Positions 8,101-14,504 of a DNA stretch of 24,931 nt are shown here, one piece after another. The position numbers and the translations under genes are program-made. The notes below the pieces were generated by a model, which did not search any database, had not been told where the DNA came from, and saw only the letters and a list, made by a program, of their open reading frames with translations. The first letter of the stretch is position 1. Each line of letters begins with the position of its first letter. Origin of the DNA: a virus; IMG/VR virus record IMGVR_UViG_3300020411_000048, positions 1-24,931 of that record, one strand, 5' to 3'.

Positions 8101-8390
8101 TACAATTTCCTCAATATTTCTGCCATGTCACAGTGACTCTGGCTTAATAATTCATTACAGAGAGTAGTCCTATCGCTTTTTATAGCTTGTTTTAAAGTAT
8201 GTACAATTACGTGATACATACGCTCTCTAAACGCTTCAGCCTGTTGCCTAATAACAGGATCAGCGGTATCAGCAATACTTATAATTTTTGCAACAGCGTT
8301 AGCTGCGAGTTCTTCTGAAGTATGGCCCCTATTCTCAGTAGTTTGCACAGCAATCTCACCGGGAGTCATTTTTATTTCCATATCGAACAT
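8100..8390 (-). CDS. Conserved small helical phage protein, unknown function
   Basis: The 96-residue, mostly helical product contains GHTSEELAANAVAKIISIAD, then PVIRQQAEAFRERMYHVI and a C-terminal half with KSDRTTLCNELLSQ and the end MAEILRKL. The pattern GHT-(P/S)-E-E ... A-K-I-x-S-I-A-D-T-A ... P-x-R-x-Q-A-x-A-F is one I recall from many phage structural operons between adaptor genes; its function is unknown to me. Three in-frame ATGs occur at residues 1, 4 and 8, and the first lies one base after the upstream stop, so the exact start is unsure. A small assembly chaperone or virion component is a reasonable guess. Confidence 0.7.
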   Translation of the reverse strand: MFDMEIKMTPGEIAVQTTENRGHTSEELAANAVAKIISIADTADPVIRQQAEAFRERMYHVIVHTLKQAIKSDRTTLCNELLSQSHCDMAEILRKL

Positions 8391-8391
8391 A

Positions 8392-9018
8392 TTAGGCTAC
8401 TTCCATCTTATACTGCCCTGAACGATAAGCATCTTCTCTCAGTTTGTTATTACCTAAAGTACCTAGCAATGTTAACGCTTCTAAATACATCTGTTGGTAT
8501 AGCTGCACCATATCAGGCTCACCTTTCATAAAACGTATAGCCTCTACTAAAGCACCGTTTAATAACGCGCTATCAAAATCATCACCTAACCAAGAAGTAC
8601 CAGCAGTAACAATAGAAGCAGGGTAGTATCCATAATGAAGTTCTACAGTAAAAGAAGCATTAGGCGTTGGGCCTATGATTAAAGACTCATCTGTAAAATA
8701 AGCGTAGTGTTTTGGAACCCCTGTAGTTGAAGGGTTAGGGTACGCCTCTCTTATAAAATTAACGTCTTTGTTTAGTAAGTATATATACTCACTAGAACTT
8801 TCTATAGCGAGAGAATAAGTCCAAAGAAAATCAGTGGGTAACGTAAGGTACTTATTACCACTAGCTATCGTACCTGTTTGATTTTTACGGAGCGCAGGAA
8901 ATTGAACAGAGTTGTATATTTTCTGTTCAGCTTGTTGCGTAAACAACTCTAACTGAGCGTCTGTAAAAGTAGTCTCGCAAATATCCTGAATATTGGTTTT
9001 CAGGTTTGTGTAGTTCAT
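8392..9018 (-). CDS. Head-tail adaptor / tail connector-like protein
   Basis: The 208-residue product opens with a helical region typical of phage adaptors (TNIQDICETTFTDAQLELFTQQAEQKIYNSVQ). A beta section follows with the GNKYLTLPTDFLW turn, then DESLIIGPTPNASFTVELHY, and the C-terminus is helical (LNGALVEAIRFMKGEPDMVQ). The N-terminal two-helix head, the YLTLP-DF strand and the C-terminal helices match the generic adaptor layout seen in gp11-type connectors of short-tailed phages and in many marine phages. It probably docks under the portal or between portal and fibres. It starts 3 nt after the stop of a 42-codon gene. Confidence 0.7.
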   Translation of the reverse strand: MNYTNLKTNIQDICETTFTDAQLELFTQQAEQKIYNSVQFPALRKNQTGTIASGNKYLTLPTDFLWTYSLAIESSSEYIYLLNKDVNFIREAYPNPSTTGVPKHYAYFTDESLIIGPTPNASFTVELHYGYYPASIVTAGTSWLGDDFDSALLNGALVEAIRFMKGEPDMVQLYQQMYLEALTLLGTLGNNKLREDAYRSGQYKMEVA

Positions 9019-9021
9019 CTA

Positions 9022-9150
9022 CTACGCCATTGGCCCTCGTGCGTATAATCCTTTAGTAGCAGCACCTGTGCCACGTATCTTTACACCTTTAGACTTAGAA
9101 GCCTTCTTCTTAGCCTTCTTCTTTTTCACAGGTTCGTCTTGATATAACAT
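9022..9150 (-). CDS. 42-residue lysine-rich protein with an RGTGAATKG tail
   Basis: The product has a short head (MLYQDEPV), a lysine run (KKKKAKKKASKSKG) and the tail KIRGTGAATKGLYARGPMA. A Shine-Dalgarno-like GGAGA lies upstream of the ATG, inside the 11-nt gap after the zinc-ribbon gene, and the next gene starts 3 nt after the stop, so it fills an otherwise empty gap exactly. The tail resembles the RGxGIAxKG tails of two other basic proteins here. From memory, such short K-rich proteins with RGTGAA tails recur in marine phages. It may bind DNA or RNA, or act as a tag-bearing virion peptide; its function is unknown. Confidence 0.7.
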   Translation of the reverse strand: MLYQDEPVKKKKAKKKASKSKGVKIRGTGAATKGLYARGPMA

Positions 9151-9161
9151 AGGTTATCTCC

Positions 9162-9512
9162 CTAAGTTGTAGTAACAGTTACAGAACCAACACTTGCAGT
9201 TCCAACCAAATCGTTATCTGTTAAGCCAAACGGATCGTTCCCGTTACCTACGGGATACCAACCCCACTGCAAAGCTCGACTACTAGTTAAACTAGCAAAA
9301 TCAGGTCTAGGATCTCTAATAGCTTGTGGGTCATCAACCGGAAACTCTCCTAACCGTAGTTGCGGTTGATCTGGATTCCAACATTCAGGGCAAGCCTTTA
9401 TGTTAGTATCTCGTCCCTTCTCTATTAAATTCTTTAACTCCTTCAGTTTGTAGCGGAAACCGCAAACATCACATTCCGCTATCGCATTTTTAGCAGAAGC
9501 ATACCTAGGCAC
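9162..9512 (-). CDS. Zinc-ribbon small virion-operon protein (GTG start)
   Basis: The 116-residue product has two CxxC knuckles, C14-x2-C17 (CDVCGFRYKLKEL) and C41-x2-C44 (CPECW), spaced as in a rubredoxin-like zinc ribbon. A proline/aspartate-rich linker (DDPQAIRDPRPDF) and a beta-like tail ending VGSVTVTTT follow. The start codon is GTG at 9512, sharing a base with the upstream TAG (TAGTG), and a GGAG site 7 nt before it supports this start. Its place between two adaptor-like genes suggests a structural zinc-stabilised connector part rather than a regulator. I recall similar CGFR...CPEC proteins in marine phages; none has a known role. Confidence 0.75.
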   Translation of the reverse strand: MPRYASAKNAIAECDVCGFRYKLKELKNLIEKGRDTNIKACPECWNPDQPQLRLGEFPVDDPQAIRDPRPDFASLTSSRALQWGWYPVGNGNDPFGLTDNDLVGTASVGSVTVTTT

Positions 9513-10201
9513 TAGATAACTCCAATACGAGGATTCATATAAAAAGACGTTTTTTCTCTATCTTCCGTAGCTGCTAAAGCAAAAGACTCCTCGTAAACTG
9601 TTTTTAACATAGGTACCCTTTCCATCAATTCGGGTACTTTCAAAGCAATATTGTAGGCTAATCCTGCAACCAAACAAGGTAGAAATCTAAAGTTAACATC
9701 AGCAGTTTCTACCCCACTACCAGCGTCCTGTATACGTCGTATACGCCAGTATTTAAGTACATAAGTATCAGTCTTATCAGGCACAGGCCACAAATTAAGT
9801 ACAGGTGCATCCCTACGCCTATCTATCCACATTTGAATAGGTCTTCCCTCAGATAATTTATTAGGAATAGACGAATACGTACTTACGTTAATCCTATTAA
9901 TAGTTAGGTCTGACTGCGTATTAGCATTACCAGAATTAGTCCGTATAACATGCTCAAGTAAGTCGATAGTATCTGCATCAAGTGTGTATTGGGCAGTACC
10001 ATCAACTAAATTGACACTACCCTCTTCTATCGTCCATAGGTTAATTCCACGGTTTTGCCACTCTATAGTGAGTAGATTCATAGACCTACGGGCTGTACGT
10101 AAGTCGTAACCAGAGCGCATTTCTCGCCCAGCACGTTCCCACGCTTCTTCAGCGATTTCAGTGAAATCCATGTTGAACGCGGTAGTGCCTGACGTAGCCA
10201 T
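9512..10201 (-). CDS. Head-tail adaptor-like protein (gp11/gp4-type connector)
   Basis: The 229-residue product has an N-terminal helical domain (FTEIAEEAWERAGREMRSGY, LRTARRSMNLLTIEWQNRGI), the NLWTIEEGSVNL turn leading to a beta section, then VLNLWPVPDKTDTYVLKYWR and a C-terminal helical bundle (FLPCLVAGLAYNIALKVPEL). The order helix bundle, INLWTxE strand, WPxPD hairpin, helices is that of connector/adaptor proteins of short-tailed phages (T7 gp11 and P22 gp4 are functional relatives by position; direct homology is not claimed). It probably forms the ring that closes the portal after DNA packaging. It precedes the zinc-ribbon gene and overlaps it by one base. Confidence 0.7.
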   Translation of the reverse strand: MATSGTTAFNMDFTEIAEEAWERAGREMRSGYDLRTARRSMNLLTIEWQNRGINLWTIEEGSVNLVDGTAQYTLDADTIDLLEHVIRTNSGNANTQSDLTINRINVSTYSSIPNKLSEGRPIQMWIDRRRDAPVLNLWPVPDKTDTYVLKYWRIRRIQDAGSGVETADVNFRFLPCLVAGLAYNIALKVPELMERVPMLKTVYEESFALAATEDREKTSFYMNPRIGVI

Positions 10202-10203
10202 AA

Positions 10204-10563
10204 TTACTTACCTTTCAAAAACGAAACAGCTTGTTTTACTAGCGTGTCCTTGGTTTTCCTACGATCTAGCTCAAGCCCATGCTTACGCATTTCTACCTCA
10301 AGCGCATCCTTACTCATACCTGTAAGCTCTTCCTTAGAAGGCACCTTACGTTTTGCCGTTTTTTTAGGTGCCGCTTTTTTGGGTGCCGCTTTTTTGGGTG
10401 TACTGGGTTGTATTTCCCCTAACTTAACTTCAGCTTGCGCTTTAGTCATAAGGTCAAACACAGTAGCCGTATACGTACCATCTGCATTTTTACTACCTAT
10501 CTGGAAGACGGGTTCTCCAGTACTAGAAAAAACACCATTTTGGAACACTTCTAATTTGCTCAT
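10204..10563 (-). CDS. Basic protein with KKAAP repeats and a SAP-like C-terminal domain
   Basis: The 119-residue product has three parts. Residues 1-50 form a small mixed domain. Residues 57-74 are a histone-like tail with PKKAAPKKAAPKKTAKRK. Residues ~78-117 (KEELTGMSKDALEVEMRKHG, then LELDRRKTKDTLVKQAVSFL) resemble the SAP/HeH helix-extended-helix fold, in which two helices flank a G-(L)-x-x-x-x-x-K turn and bind DNA. It is therefore a candidate DNA-binding or DNA-condensing virion protein, or a factor acting at packaging. It is at one end of the basic-protein island and starts 2 nt after the preceding stop. The SAP call is by eye from a short match and should be held lightly. Confidence 0.65.
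   Translation of the reverse strand: MSKLEVFQNGVFSSTGEPVFQIGSKNADGTYTATVFDLMTKAQAEVKLGEIQPSTPKKAAPKKAAPKKTAKRKVPSKEELTGMSKDALEVEMRKHGLELDRRKTKDTLVKQAVSFLKGK
10366..10400 (-). repeat. 15-bp tandem repeat encoding KKAAP
   Basis: Units of RGGTGCCGCTTTTTT (plus strand) lie at 10366-10380 and 10381-10395 and begin again at 10396. They encode the KKAAP copies of the basic tail. The T6 runs make the array prone to slippage, but whole-unit changes would keep the frame. Confidence 0.8.
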
Positions 10564-10565
10564 AA

Positions 10566-11384
10566 TTACCTCATTTTAGCAGGGCGGAAACCTTTTTTAG
10601 CGATACCCACACCACGAACTTTTGGTTTTGATGCTTTCGCCTTTGTGGTCTTTTTAACAGCCCCACCTTTTTTCATATCTTTTCTACGAGTAAGTCCTCG
10701 TTCCCTATTGAGGTAATCCCGTAAAGATAATCCTGACTTCTCTAACTCTTCTTTGGTAACAGCAGCTTTTCGCTCACCTTTTTTGTCAATGAAAGTACGT
10801 TGCCCTTCCTTTTTTGCCGCCCCAACTGTTCGCTGTGGCCCTGACTTAGGTGGTTTAGGTGGGGTTTTAGGATCAGTAGGGCGTTTAGGTTTACGTGATG
10901 CCGTTACCTTTGTATCTGGCGTTTTTGTTTTTTGCGTTTTCACCCTAGGTGGTGGAGTGCTACCGGAACGATTCTTTTCCCCAGTAGGTATGCCTGTTGC
11001 TGTAGGTTTTGGTTTTTGTTCACTATCTAGTAGGTTTGCCGCCCCTCCGACTACACCTCCTGTGCCAACCACAGCACCCGCACCTGTACGTATTCTTCTC
11101 TTACCCCTAGCCATTTGAGCAGCTTCGTTTTCCGCTCTTCTTGCGGCTTGAGCAGCTTTTTTGTCTACTTGATTGAGAGGCATACGTCCACCTCCCGGCA
11201 TTTTACTGCGCGGAATATCACGAGGTTTTGTAGGTACGTCCCCACCCATACCTGCTTTCTCTTCAGCTTTAGTAACTTTTCTTCTGTTCTTACCCGCTGC
11301 TAAAACTGCTTCACGACCATATTTTTTAGCCGCTTTCGTAAAACCATGACGGGCTAAATAGGCTAATATTGCTGGTAGTGCCAT
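10566..11384 (-). CDS. Large basic low-complexity protein with the shared GVGIAKKGFRPAKMR tail
   Basis: The 272-residue product is strongly basic. Residues 1-45 form a possible helical head (ILAYLARHGFTKAAKKYGRE). Residues ~96-118 are a glycine/valine-rich weakly hydrophobic stretch (TGAGAVVGTGGVVGGAANLL). A long Pro/Lys/Thr linker (PKRPTDPKTPPKPPKSG) follows, then a short helical segment (TKEELEKSGLSLRDYLNRER) and the tail RGVGIAKKGFRPAKMR. The tail is nearly the same as that of the 105-residue EF-hand-like protein at 11879-12196. No enzyme motif is seen. A nucleic-acid-binding or scaffold-like virion protein is the best guess. A strong AGGAG site precedes the ATG at 11384. Confidence 0.6.
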   Translation of the reverse strand: MALPAILAYLARHGFTKAAKKYGREAVLAAGKNRRKVTKAEEKAGMGGDVPTKPRDIPRSKMPGGGRMPLNQVDKKAAQAARRAENEAAQMARGKRRIRTGAGAVVGTGGVVGGAANLLDSEQKPKPTATGIPTGEKNRSGSTPPPRVKTQKTKTPDTKVTASRKPKRPTDPKTPPKPPKSGPQRTVGAAKKEGQRTFIDKKGERKAAVTKEELEKSGLSLRDYLNRERGLTRRKDMKKGGAVKKTTKAKASKPKVRGVGIAKKGFRPAKMR

Positions 11385-11385
11385 A

Positions 11386-11718
11386 TTATTCTCCTACGAA
11401 TAAAGTTTTTTTCCTGCGGGCGTTCATAACAGCACCGCAACCTTTGTGGTGTCTACGCTTTCTAGCGAGTCCACCTCCACTAAATTTAACTTCTGCGGCT
11501 TTAGTATTCTTCACCACAGTTTTACCTTTACTACCCGCCTTCTTCTTTTTCTTAGCAGTACTAGCTCTTTGTTTCTTACTTAGGCTTCTAGCTTTAGCTA
11601 TGGGTAGGCATCGGTCAGGATTCTTCTTATCCTTAGAAGTACCACACTCACCTTTGATCTTCCCATCGGTACCTATACGTACCCACTTCTGATCACGCCA
11701 TTTCTTTAGCTCACCCAT
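11386..11718 (-). CDS. Conserved basic phage protein (WVRIGTDGKI...DRCLP family) with a GCGAVM tail
   Basis: The 110-residue product starts with a conserved block (LKKWRDQKWVRIGTDGKIKG, then GTSKDKKNPDRCLPIAKARS, LSKKQRASTAKKKKKAG, GKTVVKNTK) that I recognise as a widespread marine-phage domain of unknown function. It ends in the basic tail ARKRRHHKGCGAVMNARRKK-TLFVGE. The tail is a GCGAVM-type tag recalled from other small phage proteins. Two conserved cysteines (in GECGTS and DRCLP) and the lysine clusters suggest a small fold with nucleic-acid affinity. The ATG shares one base with the stop of the 52-codon gene upstream (TAATG). Function unknown. Confidence 0.7.
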   Translation of the reverse strand: MGELKKWRDQKWVRIGTDGKIKGECGTSKDKKNPDRCLPIAKARSLSKKQRASTAKKKKKAGSKGKTVVKNTKAAEVKFSGGGLARKRRHHKGCGAVMNARRKKTLFVGE

Positions 11719-11876
11719 TACTTCTTACCTTTAGACCCTTTAGCGTAATTAGGATCTTTACAGTATTTACTAGCTGCCATGTTTGCATAAGCAGAGGGGT
11801 AAGTATCAAACGTCCGTTTTGCCCAAGACTTACCTTTGGCACAAATCTTACCACCTTTCTTATAGTACCTACGCAT
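11718..11876 (-). CDS. 52-residue basic Cys-containing protein (MRRYYKKGG N-tag)
   Basis: The frame gives MRRYYKKGGKICAKGKSWAK followed by RTFDTYPSAYANMAASKYCK and DPNYAKGSKGKK, ending in TAA at 11718-11720. It begins 2 nt after the stop of the EF-hand-like gene and its stop overlaps the next ATG by one base (TAATG), so it fills the gap exactly. The core W-A-K-R-x-F-D-x-Y-P-S-A-Y-A-N-x-x-A-S-K-x-C is a motif I recall from many marine phages and some algal viruses, with no known role. The N-terminal MRxYYKKGG is shared with the 104-residue protein at 12873-13187. Coding status is well supported by coupling and composition; function is unknown. Confidence 0.8.
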   Translation of the reverse strand: MRRYYKKGGKICAKGKSWAKRTFDTYPSAYANMAASKYCKDPNYAKGSKGKK

Positions 11877-11878
11877 AA

Positions 11879-12196
11879 CTACCTCATTTTACAGGGACGA
11901 ACACCTTTTATAGCGATACCCGCACCGCGAACTTTACCGCCTTTTTTGTAGCCTTTTGGCTTCTTCTTGCCACCGACAGCACCGCCTTTCATCATACCCA
12001 TTGGCATCTTGCCACCAACAGCACCACCTTTCATCATACCCATTGGTCTTCTACCACCTCTGGCACCACCTTTAGCACCACCTTTGGTAGTCATACCACC
12101 ACCATACAATTTGACTCCACGGCCTTTAAGAACATCGGCCTGTGTAACCTTACCGTCCTTGTTTAAATCAGGAAATTTACTACCCTTCTTTTTCAT
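11879..12196 (-). CDS. Small basic protein with an EF-hand/dockerin-like loop and the shared RGAGIAIKG tail
   Basis: The product is 105 residues from the ATG at 12196, chosen because GAGG lies 6 nt upstream; the frame is open further to a GTG at 12208. Near the N-terminus DLNKDGKVTQAD is a 12-residue calcium-loop pattern (D-x-N-x-D-G-x-V-x-x-x-D) as in EF-hand and dockerin proteins. The middle is glycine/lysine-rich with two copies of MGMMKGGAVGGK. The end is RGAGIAIKGVRPCKMR, nearly shared with the 272-residue protein. The gene overlaps the end of the 230-residue gene upstream. It may be a calcium-sensitive, DNA-binding or tag-carrying virion component; from memory the layout recurs in marine phages, function unknown. 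Confidence 0.7.
   Translation of the reverse strand: MKKKGSKFPDLNKDGKVTQADVLKGRGVKLYGGGMTTKGGAKGGARGGRRPMGMMKGGAVGGKMPMGMMKGGAVGGKKKPKGYKKGGKVRGAGIAIKGVRPCKMR
11966..12049 (-). repeat. 42-bp tandem repeat (two copies)
   Basis: Units lie at 11966-12007 and 12008-12049 and encode the two MGMMKGGAVGGK(M/K) blocks. The copies differ at only a few bases, suggesting recent in-frame duplication. Confidence 0.85.
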
Positions 12197-12872
12197 CATT
12201 ATCCTCACTATACAAGTTGTTAAATACCCTAGCGGTATCCCATACGTACCCTACATCTTCCTTAGAATTGTAAGTATTCTGGTTTGGTTTGAAGTCTGGA
12301 GCACCTTCTCCTGTTTCAAACCACGCTGGGTGAGTCACTCGCACCCTGTTGTTAGGTAATGCGACTATATTACCAGTGTATTCACCAGCATCAAGAAGCT
12401 CTAACACATGGCTTTGTTTATGTTGTGCGGGATCATCTGCGACTTCACTGTCAGTGTAATCTACTGTGAAATAGTACTTTGCAGGGTAGAACTCACCGTC
12501 AACCTTAGCTATCCAAGGCGCAGGAGTGGCTCTGCTTATTTGATACACCGCATGATGGTGTGACATACAATCCCAAGGTTGTGCGGCCCATACAGGTAAT
12601 TCAGTAGGCCACTCCTCTAAAGGTGTGTCCCCCACTAAAGCTGTTATAGGCATTCTAGCCCACATAGCTCCACCATGTACGTTAGGATCATCAGTGTCAT
12701 ATGACTCACAACCAGTAAATATAACCTGAAAACTAAGGCATCTGTTGGGCATACACGTTACTGCAACAACCATAGCGTGTAGAAACTCACCATGATACCG
12801 CTCATTGTTGACTGTGTACTCTCTACGAACCCACGCCTTAAAATAGGGTATATTCGATTGTAAGTACGCCAC
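12180..12872 (-). CDS. Conserved marine-phage protein, unknown function (GTG start)
   Basis: The 230-residue product (MAYLQSNIPYFKAWVRREYT, NERYHGEFLHAMVVAVTCMP, GGAMWARMPITALVGDTPLE, AAQPWDCMSHHHAVYQISRA, DDPAQHKQSHVLELLD, IVALPNNRVRVTHPAWFETG) belongs to a family I recall as highly conserved in marine phages, always within the structural operon. It has many W, H and C residues (AQPWDCMSHHH is notable for possible metal binding) but no enzyme family I can name. Translation starts at GTG (12872), directly after the upstream TGA, with GGAGA 7 nt before it. The 3' end overlaps the next gene. It is unlike the surrounding basic proteins, being acidic and globular. Confidence 0.75.
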   Translation of the reverse strand: MAYLQSNIPYFKAWVRREYTVNNERYHGEFLHAMVVAVTCMPNRCLSFQVIFTGCESYDTDDPNVHGGAMWARMPITALVGDTPLEEWPTELPVWAAQPWDCMSHHHAVYQISRATPAPWIAKVDGEFYPAKYYFTVDYTDSEVADDPAQHKQSHVLELLDAGEYTGNIVALPNNRVRVTHPAWFETGEGAPDFKPNQNTYNSKEDVGYVWDTARVFNNLYSEDNDEKEG

Positions 12873-13187
12873 TCAACATCTCCACCTTTTACGTGCTTGA
12901 CGTAACCTAGAATTAGGATCTTTAGCTGCTTTAGGAAACTTCTTCATTTGCCCTGCGGAACGAGCACAATAAGACTTACGTCTAGCTGCTCTTTTCCCTT
13001 TAGGCTTTTTCTCCGTAACAGCGGTCTGTAACTTACTACCGGGATTATTCCTACGGTACTTAGCTACACCTTTCTTGGTCATTCCAGCACCCGATTTAGT
13101 GGGGCGTTTATCCCCACTTTTAATCGACATACCTTTCATGCCCGTATCTTTACGGACGGTACCACCTTTCTTATAGTATGTACGCAT
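12873..13187 (-). CDS. Basic Cys-containing protein with the MRTYYKKGG N-tag
   Basis: The 104-residue protein is about one-third Lys/Arg. It begins MRTYYKKGGTVRKDTGMKGM, has a middle block GAGMTKKGVAKYRRNNPGSK-LQTAVTEKKPKGKR, and ends AARRKSYCARSAGQMKK ... RLRQARKRWRC. The pattern PGSKL-x-T-A-V-T ... RRKS(Y/F)CAR ... KRW(R/N)C is a short domain I recall from phages and other aquatic viruses (possibly the DUF6321 group; not verified). The N-tag is shared with the 52-residue protein. It opens the basic island after the capsid-type genes, fitting a DNA-associated virion protein, but function is unknown. Confidence 0.7.
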   Translation of the reverse strand: MRTYYKKGGTVRKDTGMKGMSIKSGDKRPTKSGAGMTKKGVAKYRRNNPGSKLQTAVTEKKPKGKRAARRKSYCARSAGQMKKFPKAAKDPNSRLRQARKRWRC

Positions 13188-13193
13188 AGTACT

Positions 13194-13817
13194 CTAAGAG
13201 AAAAATGTAGTCATGGCAGTAAGGTCTGTAACAGCGGTGAAAGTAACAAACCCACCGTCAACAAACAAAAGACCGTCATCTGGCACATCAGGGTAAGAAT
13301 TAGTACTAGCCCCTGCTACCGTAGCAAACTGCATCTTTATCGTACCTGTGCCAGAACCTTCCCTAAACACAATGGTTGCTGCACCACTACCGTTTACTAC
13401 GTATATACCTCGCAAACGACAACGTGCGACAGATATGACACCACAACAACTAGTACCAGAACCCGCACTAACATTACCCGCTGAAGAACCAGAAGTGGCT
13501 ATCTGAGTCACTGTTTTGAAGAACTTAGTTCCCGTCGCAGTGCCAGAATCAGCCCCTGTAATTACTTCAGTTTGAGCGTCATTAGACTCATCAGTACCAG
13601 TAACAGTAAAAGTAATACCGGAATCGTCAGATGCGGAAAGTATGGTGACATTCCTAGGAGAATCCATAGTAACAGACCCCCCACTAGCTAATGCGCCACC
13701 AATGGTTAAGTTAGCAGCCCCACTAACACTAGCGGCTGTAGAAATACCATCTGGATCTGCGGCAGCAGCAGTTATAAAACTGGATGTTACATCACTACCT
13801 GAACCTTTTAAGGCCAT
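13194..13817 (-). CDS. Beta-rich virion structural protein (decoration/tail-like)
   Basis: The 207-residue product is rich in G, S, T, A and V with alternating strands: DSPRNVTILSASDDSGITFT, GTKFFKTVTQIATSGSSAGN, VYVVNGSGAATIVFREGSG-type segments, and the end GFVTFTAVTDLTAMTTFFS. A CC pair and nearby cysteine (TSCCGVISVARCRLRG) sit in the middle. No named family is recognised. The composition and location just after the capsid gene and another small beta protein suggest a head-decoration or tail-tube-like subunit. A strong GGAGGT ribosome site lies 8 nt before the ATG at 13817, implying high expression as expected for a multi-copy structural protein. Confidence 0.65.
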   Translation of the reverse strand: MALKGSGSDVTSSFITAAAADPDGISTAASVSGAANLTIGGALASGGSVTMDSPRNVTILSASDDSGITFTVTGTDESNDAQTEVITGADSGTATGTKFFKTVTQIATSGSSAGNVSAGSGTSCCGVISVARCRLRGIYVVNGSGAATIVFREGSGTGTIKMQFATVAGASTNSYPDVPDDGLLFVDGGFVTFTAVTDLTAMTTFFS

Positions 13818-13833
13818 AGTAATTTACCTCCAA

Positions 13834-14454
13834 TTAAGACGCTACATCATAGCCGACAACTTCTATTAAAAACCGTCCAGCAGTGTAGGTCGCATCACCA
13901 GTGCCTTGACTGACCAAATACAAATACTGATCCGCTGCTATGTCTCCACCAGCAACCATAGTGCCAGCAGAAGCAGCACCAGCATTAATAATTTGTGTTT
14001 CAGTCAGATCACCAATAGCGGTATCGTTTACGCCAGTACCCTCTGTAGCAGAATACAGATCAATATCTGTACTACCACCAGCAGGAGTCTCTAAGCAAGT
14101 CATCGTTACACCAAAAACAGTGCCTTGGTTAGCGGTAGTTACTCGGCCTATGAATGCTACACCAGAGCCATCTTTACCTATGATGTCTCCAGCAGTTCCA
14201 CCATCTTTCAATCCAGTTAGATCAATCATAATAGACGACTTAACTATGTTGACGTTGGTGCTGACATCGCTTTTTAGTCGGTTAACTTGCGTGACATATA
14301 CAGCAGCAGTGCCTTCTATACCCGCACTACCTGTAGCTTCGGTTGCCCACTTATCCCCACTGGTAACTGTAATAGCACCAGTAGTGGCATTTTTGGAAAC
14401 CATTTGGAACCCTTTCTCTGAACGAACAGGGCCGTTAAAAGTCGTAGTAGCCAT
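13834..14454 (-). CDS. Beta-rich virion protein downstream of the capsid gene
   Basis: The 206-residue product (MATTTFNGPVRSEKGFQMVS, NATTGAITVTSGDKWATEAT, IMIDLTGLKDGGTAGDIIGK, GVTMTCLETPAGGSTDIDLY, GRFLIEVVGYDVAS) belongs to a family recalled from marine phages, placed next to the major capsid gene. The TFNGPVRSE(K/N)GF opening is its hallmark. It is all-beta by eye and probably a virion surface or decoration protein. An AGGAG site lies 6 nt before the ATG at 14454. A stem-loop and a 14-nt palindrome lie in the 74 nt between this gene and the capsid gene. Confidence 0.7.
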   Translation of the reverse strand: MATTTFNGPVRSEKGFQMVSKNATTGAITVTSGDKWATEATGSAGIEGTAAVYVTQVNRLKSDVSTNVNIVKSSIMIDLTGLKDGGTAGDIIGKDGSGVAFIGRVTTANQGTVFGVTMTCLETPAGGSTDIDLYSATEGTGVNDTAIGDLTETQIINAGAASAGTMVAGGDIAADQYLYLVSQGTGDATYTAGRFLIEVVGYDVAS

Positions 14455-14479
14455 TATTATCTCCTGTCTTGGCTAGTGT

Positions 14480-14493
14480 CAGTCCTAGGACTG
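14480..14493. repeat. 14-nt perfect palindrome between capsid gene and next gene
   Basis: CAGTCCTAGGACTG is its own reverse complement, and outer bases extend the symmetry with one mismatch pair (TGTCAG...CTGTCA). It lies between the capsid 3' hairpin and the ribosome site of the next gene, so it could be a second mRNA stem or a protein-binding site. Confidence 0.55.
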
Positions 14494-14504
14494 TCAGGAA
14501 TAAG

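Noticed and set aside
10753-11692. Plus-strand frames with hydrophobic runs opposite the basic-protein genes
   Set aside because: Lysine/arginine codons read backwards give Phe/Leu/Ser-rich false membrane proteins; no ribosome sites, and the minus-strand genes are chained to their neighbours.
12180-12208. Start of the EF-hand-like gene at the GTG at 12208
   Set aside because: The ATG at 12196 has GAGG at proper spacing, while the GTG lies on that same GAGG sequence and has no site of its own.
14480-14493. Phage attachment site core
   Set aside because: The palindrome sits between two virion genes, and no integrase or second copy is present in the window.
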